NCBI RefSeq assembly: GCF_035117555.1
Contig: NZ_JAYKPK010000011.1
Coordinates: 62,001-126,000, forward strand
DNA from: Yoonia sp035117555
GTDB taxonomy: Bacteria; Pseudomonadota; Alphaproteobacteria; Rhodobacterales; Rhodobacteraceae
Direction: 5' to 3'
DNA length: 64,000 nt
Positions 59,437 to 64,000 of this stretch are shown piece after piece. Below the pieces are notes generated by a model. That model saw only the letters and a list, made by a program, of their open reading frames with translations, was not told the origin of the DNA and did no database searches. Each line of letters begins with the position of its first letter. Within the stretch, counting starts at the first letter, position 1. Both the position numbers and the translations under genes were made by a program.

Positions 59437-60579
59437 ATGGCGCAGGTCGCTCAGACGGAAAAGCGGTATCGTTGGATCGGCATCGCTGTTGCGAGTGTCG
59501 CGCTATTGGGCTGGGTGCTCGCGCTTTATTTCTGGTCGGTTTCCGCTGAAGCCCAAAATGATCTGGAAGAGCAAGTCGCCTTGCAAGGCACAGCACAAGA
59601 GCTGGATACACGTATCACCGCCCTGCGCGCCGAAGCGGAAGAGGCTACCACCATTCGCGACGAAAGCACCGGCGAACTCGACGCGCTGACACAGCAGCTG
59701 GATGATGCGCAAACCGAAGTTGCCAATCTTGATGAAGCGGCTCAATCCTTGCGTGAGGAACGCGAAACGCTTGAGACTGAACTTGTGCAGGGCCGAGACG
59801 AGCTCGCCAACATCGAGACCGGGCTGACAGAGTCTCAGGACGCTGTCACAACGGCCACGCAAGAATTGTCTGACGTCGGTGAGCGGCTGCAAGACGCCAG
59901 ACAGCAGGAGGCCGATCTGCAGGCGAGCCTAGCCGATCTGACAGCCGAAGTTGCCCAACTGACCGAAGACGCGGCAGAGGCTGAACAGCGCGTCCAGACG
60001 GCGCGCGATGCCGAGGCGTCATTGGAACAGAACCTTCTTGCTGCGCAGCAAGAACAGGAAAAGATCGCAGCGACCCGCGATGCGCTTGAGCAATCGGTTG
60101 ATACGCTGTCCCAGCGCCGGGAAGAATTGGCTGCCGATACATTGGCCGCAGAAGCGCAGGTGCAGGGCATGCAGGAAATGACAAGCGAGCTTTCGCAGAT
60201 GCTGGCTGATCGCAGCGAACAGCTAGCCGTTCTGGAAGAACGCATCGCCACCCTGCAGCAGGATGCAAGCGCGCGCGCGCGTTTCGACGCCTCCGGCATT
60301 GTCCCCGATGTCCGTTATATGCATCGGTCGACCAGCGTGACTTTTGCGGCTGACGGAACGTTCGAGATGACCAATATGCTGAACGATGACAGCATCAACG
60401 GCAGCTATGAACTCTCCGACGATGTGGTGACTCTGAGCGATGTCGAGGGCGATCTGGGGGAAACGGAATTCCCGATGACCTGTGGCGTGGCTGTTGAGGA
60501 CACCGGATTTACCCTGGAAGACACCGATGGCACTTGCGCGCCCTTTGCGGGCACAACCTTCACACCCGGCGGTCTTTGA
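59437..60579 (+). CDS. Membrane-anchored coiled-coil protein
   Basis: A 380-residue protein: basic N-terminus, one membrane segment (about residues 13-33, IGIAVASVALLGWVLALYF), a heptad-rich coiled coil of about 220 residues (about 40-285) full of Glu, Gln and Ala, and a C-terminal globular domain (about 295-380) with two Cys (CGVAVED, CAPFAG). The C-terminal part should lie in the periplasm. GGGAG precedes the ATG. Families such as uncharacterised stress or envelope tethers have this build; no named match. An exact EcfG motif lies upstream. Confidence 0.8.
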   Translation: MAQVAQTEKRYRWIGIAVASVALLGWVLALYFWSVSAEAQNDLEEQVALQGTAQELDTRITALRAEAEEATTIRDESTGELDALTQQLDDAQTEVANLDEAAQSLREERETLETELVQGRDELANIETGLTESQDAVTTATQELSDVGERLQDARQQEADLQASLADLTAEVAQLTEDAAEAEQRVQTARDAEASLEQNLLAAQQEQEKIAATRDALEQSVDTLSQRREELAADTLAAEAQVQGMQEMTSELSQMLADRSEQLAVLEERIATLQQDASARARFDASGIVPDVRYMHRSTSVTFAADGTFEMTNMLNDDSINGSYELSDDVVTLSDVEGDLGETEFPMTCGVAVEDTGFTLEDTDGTCAPFAGTTFTPGGL

Positions 60580-61009
60580 TAAATCTCACAGGCAGCCTTG
60601 TTCCCAGCTTTCATTCCGCTGACCACCGCTTGAAACAGCGCCCGACGCTGGCTGGCAAAGATGCCTGGCGCGGGCGATTTCGTCCATCTTGGCGAAAATG
60701 TGCGCGCACCTTAGGCGCCAGCCGAATAAAATGCGTGGTCCGGTAAAATAAAAGTCGGAATATCGAGTTTTCTTTTAGCGGAAAGATGAGGCATCATGGC
60801 CGGTCAGCAGCGGCCATGATGCGATCAACCACCATGTTTCTTGGTATCATCCACTGCGATGGGCCGGTGCAGCTGACGCAACGGATTGATGTGCGGCAGT
60901 CGCGCACACACGTCTCCGGTATTGCCAAAAGCGCGCGAATACTTTCTTTTGTCTCGCAGAAAGCACTGCAGTGAAAAGCAGAGCCAAGAAACCTCAGGGA
61001 GATATTAAA
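60580..61009. other. Intergenic region ahead of the peptide ABC operon
   Basis: A 430-base gap. Nearest the coiled-coil gene it has GC-rich repeats without a clear hairpin; around 60730-60780 it is AT-rich, as for a promoter; from 60791 it holds the strong inverted repeat listed separately. I see no gene in it. Confidence 0.5.
60791..60822. repeat. 12-base-pair inverted repeat in the leader of the peptide ABC operon
   Basis: GCATCATGGCCG (60791-60802) and CGGCCATGATGC (60811-60822) are perfectly complementary with an eight-base loop. It lies about 190 bases ahead of the binding-protein start, downstream of the AT-rich part. No U-run follows, so an RNA structure or protein site is likelier than a terminator. 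Confidence 0.6.
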
Positions 61010-62593
61010 ATGACCAAACGCTTTATCAGCCTTTCCGCCATGTTGCTGTCCACGACATTGATCGTGTCGCAGGCCTCGGCAGAAACCATCCGTTGGGCCC
61101 GCGGCTCTGACGCGTTGACGCTCGACCCGCATTCGCAGAACCAGGGCGTGACGCATAACTTTGCACACCATATCTACGAAACACTGATGGACCGCGATGT
61201 CGAAGGCACTTTGACACCCCGCCTTGCCACCGAATGGGCGATCAAGGAAGGCTCCCCCGATACATGGGTGTTCAAACTGCGCGAAGGCGTGACCTTCCAT
61301 GATGGCGCGGCCTTCACCGCCGAAGACGTCGTGTTTTCGCTTGACCGCGCCCGGTCGGAAAAATCCAACATGCGCCAGTTGCATGTCGAAGTCGCCGAAG
61401 TCACCGCCGTCGACGATTACACCGTCGAAGTGCGCATGGTGGCCCCGTCGCCGCTTTATCCCAACAACCTGACCAACACCTTCATCATGGATAAGGATTG
61501 GTCCGAGGCCAATGACGTCACCGAAGTGCAGGATTACGCCGCCGGTGAAGACAATTTTGCCGTGCGCAACACCAATGGCACCGGCCCTTACATCCTGACC
61601 GAACGGCAGGTCGATGTGCGCTCCGTCCTGACGATCAACGAAGATCATTGGGCCGAAACACCCCCCGCCGTGACCGAGATCATCTATCTGCCGATCGCCG
61701 ATGCCGCGACCCGCGTCGCAGCCTTGCTGTCGGGTGAGGTTGATATCGTGCAAGACGTGCCAGTGCAGGACGTTGATCGTCTGACCGGCACCGACGGGAT
61801 CAAGGTTGAAACCGGCCCGGAAAACCGCGTGATCTATTTCGGCTACCGCTTTGGTGAAGAGCCTCTGACCTCTTCCAACATCACCGACAGCAACCCGTTC
61901 AACAGCCCGCTGGTCCGCGAAGCGATGGAACTGGCGATTGACCGCGATGCGATCCAGACGGTCGTGATGCGCGGCCAGTCGATCCCGACCGGCGTAGCCA
62001 ACCCACCTTTCGTTGATGGCTGGACCGAAGAACTGGACGCCTATCCAGCCGTCGATCTGGACCGCGCGCGCGAATTGCTGACCGAAGCCGGCTATCCCGA
62101 TGGTTTCTCTGTCACGCTCGACACGCCCAACAACCGTTACGTCAATGACGAGGCGATCTCTCAGGCTGTCGTCGGCATGCTGGGCCGGATCGGGATCAAT
62201 GTGACACTGGCCTCGCGCCCTGTCGCGCAGCACTCGCCGCTGGTCACCGCCAACGAAACCGATTTCTACCTGCTGGGCTGGGGCGTGCCGACCTTTGATT
62301 CCGCCTATGTCTTCAACGATCTGGTCCACACCAAAGAAGGCAGCTATGGTGCCTATAACGGCGGTCTCTATTCCAACCCCGAACTGGATGAGATGATCAA
62401 ATCGCTGGGGTCCGAGACGGATCTGGAAGCCCGCGCCGCTGTTGTGGCAGATATCTGGGAGGTGGTGAAAGAAGACCGCGTCCTGCTGCCGATCCACAAT
62501 CAGGTGCTGGCCTACGCGATGAATGACCGGATCACCCTGCCGGTCCACCCGGAAAACCAGCCGATGTTGACAACCGTCACTTTCGCAGATTAA
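61010..62593 (+). CDS. Peptide/oligopeptide-type ABC solute-binding protein (family 5)
   Basis: A 527-residue binding protein with a signal peptide ending VSQASAETI. The mature start RWARGSDALTLDPHSQNQGVTHNFAHHIYETLMD and the GVTFHDGAAFTAEDVVFSLDRA segment are DppA/OppA hallmarks. The ATG at 61010 follows CAGGGAG. It delivers a peptide or similar ligand to the permeases downstream; nickel, dipeptides and opines are bound by related proteins. A terminator-like hairpin follows the stop. Confidence 0.9.
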   Translation: MTKRFISLSAMLLSTTLIVSQASAETIRWARGSDALTLDPHSQNQGVTHNFAHHIYETLMDRDVEGTLTPRLATEWAIKEGSPDTWVFKLREGVTFHDGAAFTAEDVVFSLDRARSEKSNMRQLHVEVAEVTAVDDYTVEVRMVAPSPLYPNNLTNTFIMDKDWSEANDVTEVQDYAAGEDNFAVRNTNGTGPYILTERQVDVRSVLTINEDHWAETPPAVTEIIYLPIADAATRVAALLSGEVDIVQDVPVQDVDRLTGTDGIKVETGPENRVIYFGYRFGEEPLTSSNITDSNPFNSPLVREAMELAIDRDAIQTVVMRGQSIPTGVANPPFVDGWTEELDAYPAVDLDRARELLTEAGYPDGFSVTLDTPNNRYVNDEAISQAVVGMLGRIGINVTLASRPVAQHSPLVTANETDFYLLGWGVPTFDSAYVFNDLVHTKEGSYGAYNGGLYSNPELDEMIKSLGSETDLEARAAVVADIWEVVKEDRVLLPIHNQVLAYAMNDRITLPVHPENQPMLTTVTFAD

Positions 62594-62610
62594 TCCGGTA
62601 AACCATTATA

Positions 62611-62646
62611 AACCGCCTTGTTTCGGGTCACCGAGGCAAGGCGGTT
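62611..62646 (+). terminator. Hairpin after the peptide-binding-protein gene
   Basis: AACCGCCTTG (62611-62620) and CAAGGCGGTT (62637-62646) form ten perfect pairs around a 16-base loop, then CTTTCATT. It separates the binding protein from the permeases, as do similar hairpins in the TctC and TAXI operons. Confidence 0.75.
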
Positions 62647-62671
62647 CTTTCATTCAAAAAGGGGTCGCCTG

Positions 62672-63652
62672 ATGCTGGCCTTCATCATCCGACGGCTTGC
62701 GCAATCCGTCATCGTCATGTTGTTCGTCGCGCTGATTGCTTTCATCGTGTTCCGCTATGTGGGTGATCCGATCACCAGCATGGTCGGCGTCGATACGCGG
62801 CTGGAAGATCAGGAAATCATGCGCGAAAGGCTGGGCCTGAACGACAGCGTCGTGGTGCAGTTTCTGCGCTTTATCGGCAATGCGATGCAGGGCGAATTCG
62901 GCATTTCCTATCGCCTGCAACAGCCTGTGACCGAACTGATCCTCAGCCGCCTGCCCGCCACAATCGAACTGGCGGTCGTGTCGGCCAGCATCGCGCTGAT
63001 CTTTGGCGTGGTCTTCGGCGTCTATACCGCCCTGCGCCCCAAAAGCTGGTCTGCGGCTGGCATCATGGCCTTGTCGCTCGTCGGTGTCAGCCTGCCCACT
63101 TTCCTGATCGGGATCGGGTTGATCTATCTTTTCGCGGTCGAACTGGGCTGGCTGCCGTCCTTCGGGCGCGGCGAGGTCGTCGATCTGGGCTGGTGGAACA
63201 CCGGGTTTCTGACCGAAACCGGGCTGAAATCGCTGATCCTGCCGGCGATCACCTTGTCGCTGTTTCAGTTGACGCTGATCATGCGCCTTGTCCGCGCCGA
63301 AATGCTGGAGGTGCTGCGCACCGAATATATCCGTTTCGCCAAGGCGCGCGGATTGACCCAACGCGCGATCAATTTCGGCCATGCGCTGAAAAACACAATG
63401 GTGCCGGTGATCACGATCACCGGATTGCAGCTCGGCTCTGTCATTGCTTTCGCCATCGTGACCGAGACGGTGTTTCAATGGCCCGGCGTCGGCTCGCTCT
63501 TTATCGTTTCCGTGCAGGTCGTGGATGTGCCCGTGATGGCAGCCTATCTGTTGTTCATCGCGCTGGTCTTTGTGCTGATCAACCTTGTCGTGGACATCCT
63601 TTATTTTATCGTCGATCCGCGCCTGCGCGTCGATGGCGGGTCGGGACATTAA
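62672..63652 (+). CDS. Peptide ABC permease, DppB-type
   Basis: A 326-residue permease with six membrane segments. MLAFIIRRLAQSVIVMLFVALIAFIVFRYVGDP and the EAA-like loop YIRFAKARGLTQRAINFGHALKNTMVPVIT identify it as the first permease of a Dpp/Opp importer. The ATG at 62672 has AAGGGG eight bases upstream; the frame from 62618 overlaps the hairpin and is not conserved. The second permease starts three bases after its stop. Confidence 0.9.
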   Translation: MLAFIIRRLAQSVIVMLFVALIAFIVFRYVGDPITSMVGVDTRLEDQEIMRERLGLNDSVVVQFLRFIGNAMQGEFGISYRLQQPVTELILSRLPATIELAVVSASIALIFGVVFGVYTALRPKSWSAAGIMALSLVGVSLPTFLIGIGLIYLFAVELGWLPSFGRGEVVDLGWWNTGFLTETGLKSLILPAITLSLFQLTLIMRLVRAEMLEVLRTEYIRFAKARGLTQRAINFGHALKNTMVPVITITGLQLGSVIAFAIVTETVFQWPGVGSLFIVSVQVVDVPVMAAYLLFIALVFVLINLVVDILYFIVDPRLRVDGGSGH

Positions 63653-63655
63653 ACC

Positions 63656-64000
63656 ATGGAAAATCAAAGCCCACTCAAAGATGTCGCTGCCATTCCAGCA
63701 GAAGATCTGATTGTCCCCGAACCACCCAAGGGCCGGTTAGCGCAAGCGCTGGACAGCGATATTTTCTATTCATGGCGCACCTCGCCCGTGACCGTGGTCG
63801 CCACATTGGTCGCGCTGTCGCTGGTGCTGATGGCGGTCTTCGCGCCGCTGATCGCGCCTTATAACCCGTTCAATCCCGCCAGCCTGAACCTGATGGATGG
63901 TTTCACCCCGCCCGCCAGCACCGGTGCTTTTACCGAAAATTACTTTCTGATGGGGGCCGATAACCAAGGCCGCGACGTGCTGTCCACCATCATGTATGGC
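63656..64000 (+). CDS. Peptide ABC permease, DppC-type, partial
   Basis: The first 115 codons of the second permease; the gene runs off the right edge. The sequence MENQSPLKDVAAIPAEDLIV leads to a hydrophobic segment (TVVATLVALSLVLMAVFAPLIAPYNP) and the conserved GADNQGRDVLSTIMYG motif of DppC. It pairs with the permease before it; ATPase genes are expected beyond the edge. Confidence 0.88.
   Translation, partial: MENQSPLKDVAAIPAEDLIVPEPPKGRLAQALDSDIFYSWRTSPVTVVATLVALSLVLMAVFAPLIAPYNPFNPASLNLMDGFTPPASTGAFTENYFLMGADNQGRDVLSTIMYG

Noticed and set aside
1..64000. tRNA, rRNA, CRISPR, insertion-sequence and attachment-site signals
   Set aside because: Reading the gaps between genes, I found no cloverleaf-like segment, repeat-spacer pattern, transposase frame or flanking terminal inverted repeats. 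A dedicated tRNA or Infernal scan would settle this.

Overview
The window looks like chromosome of an aerobic marine-type alphaproteobacterium, most likely Rhodobacterales (Roseobacter group). Supporting signs are the high GC content, dense operons with ATGA/GTGA overlaps, many TRAP and tripartite tricarboxylate transporters, a betaine-lipid operon with an alphaproteobacterial-style Pho box, the carboxynorspermidine-type polyamine route, and GGAAC-N16/17-CGTT (EcfG-type) promoters. I see no rRNA, tRNA, CRISPR array, insertion sequence or phage module.

1-13.3 kb: a two-armed hydroxy-/sugar-acid catabolic island. A leftward operon (IlvD/Edd dehydratase, Ldh_2 oxidoreductase, DapA-family lyase, UxaA-family dehydratase, LarA-like racemase, then a gene cut by the window edge) diverges from a rightward operon (TctC-TctB-TctA transporter, GntR regulator, larC-larE-larB). 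The last three make the nickel-pincer nucleotide that LarA-type enzymes need, so the island appears to carry both a nickel racemase/epimerase and its cofactor pathway. Four TGTCA half-sites lie between the two arms.

13.4-21.2 kb: a metY-like sulfhydrylase with a structured leader; carboxynorspermidine dehydrogenase and decarboxylase (polyamine synthesis); a phosphate-starvation lipid-remodelling operon plcP-btaA-btaB behind a consensus Pho box; a Nudix hydrolase.

21.2-36.3 kb: transport. A ferric-iron-type ABC system whose LysR regulator is in one open frame with the solute-binding protein; a TAXI-TRAP system with DUF1850 and a fused permease; a DctPQM TRAP operon with a gamma-glutamyltransferase-family enzyme, a TauE/SafE permease and a GntR regulator.

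36.4-45.2 kb: a haem-uptake locus. hmuS-T-U-V runs leftward; a TonB-dependent receptor, small exported protein, ExbB, two ExbD and TonB run rightward.

45.3-47.2 kb: orphan TadE-like and TadG-like exported proteins.

47.2-60.6 kb: a block that looks like part of the general stress response. Three exact GGAAC-N16/17-CGTT motifs and two near matches precede a stress flavoprotein/deaminase/VOC operon, a four-gene glycosyltransferase/acyl-CoA-dehydrogenase-like/PIG-L/NodS-like operon of unknown product, a run of small membrane proteins leading to a large catalase and an esterase, exoD, and a coiled-coil membrane protein. 61-64 kb: the start of a peptide-type (Dpp/Opp) ABC transporter, cut by the right edge.

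Main leads: the nickel-pincer sugar-acid island, the stress-promoter block with its undescribed glycoconjugate-like operon, and the LysR/solute-binding open-frame fusion. All functions are read from sequence patterns; no database search was run.
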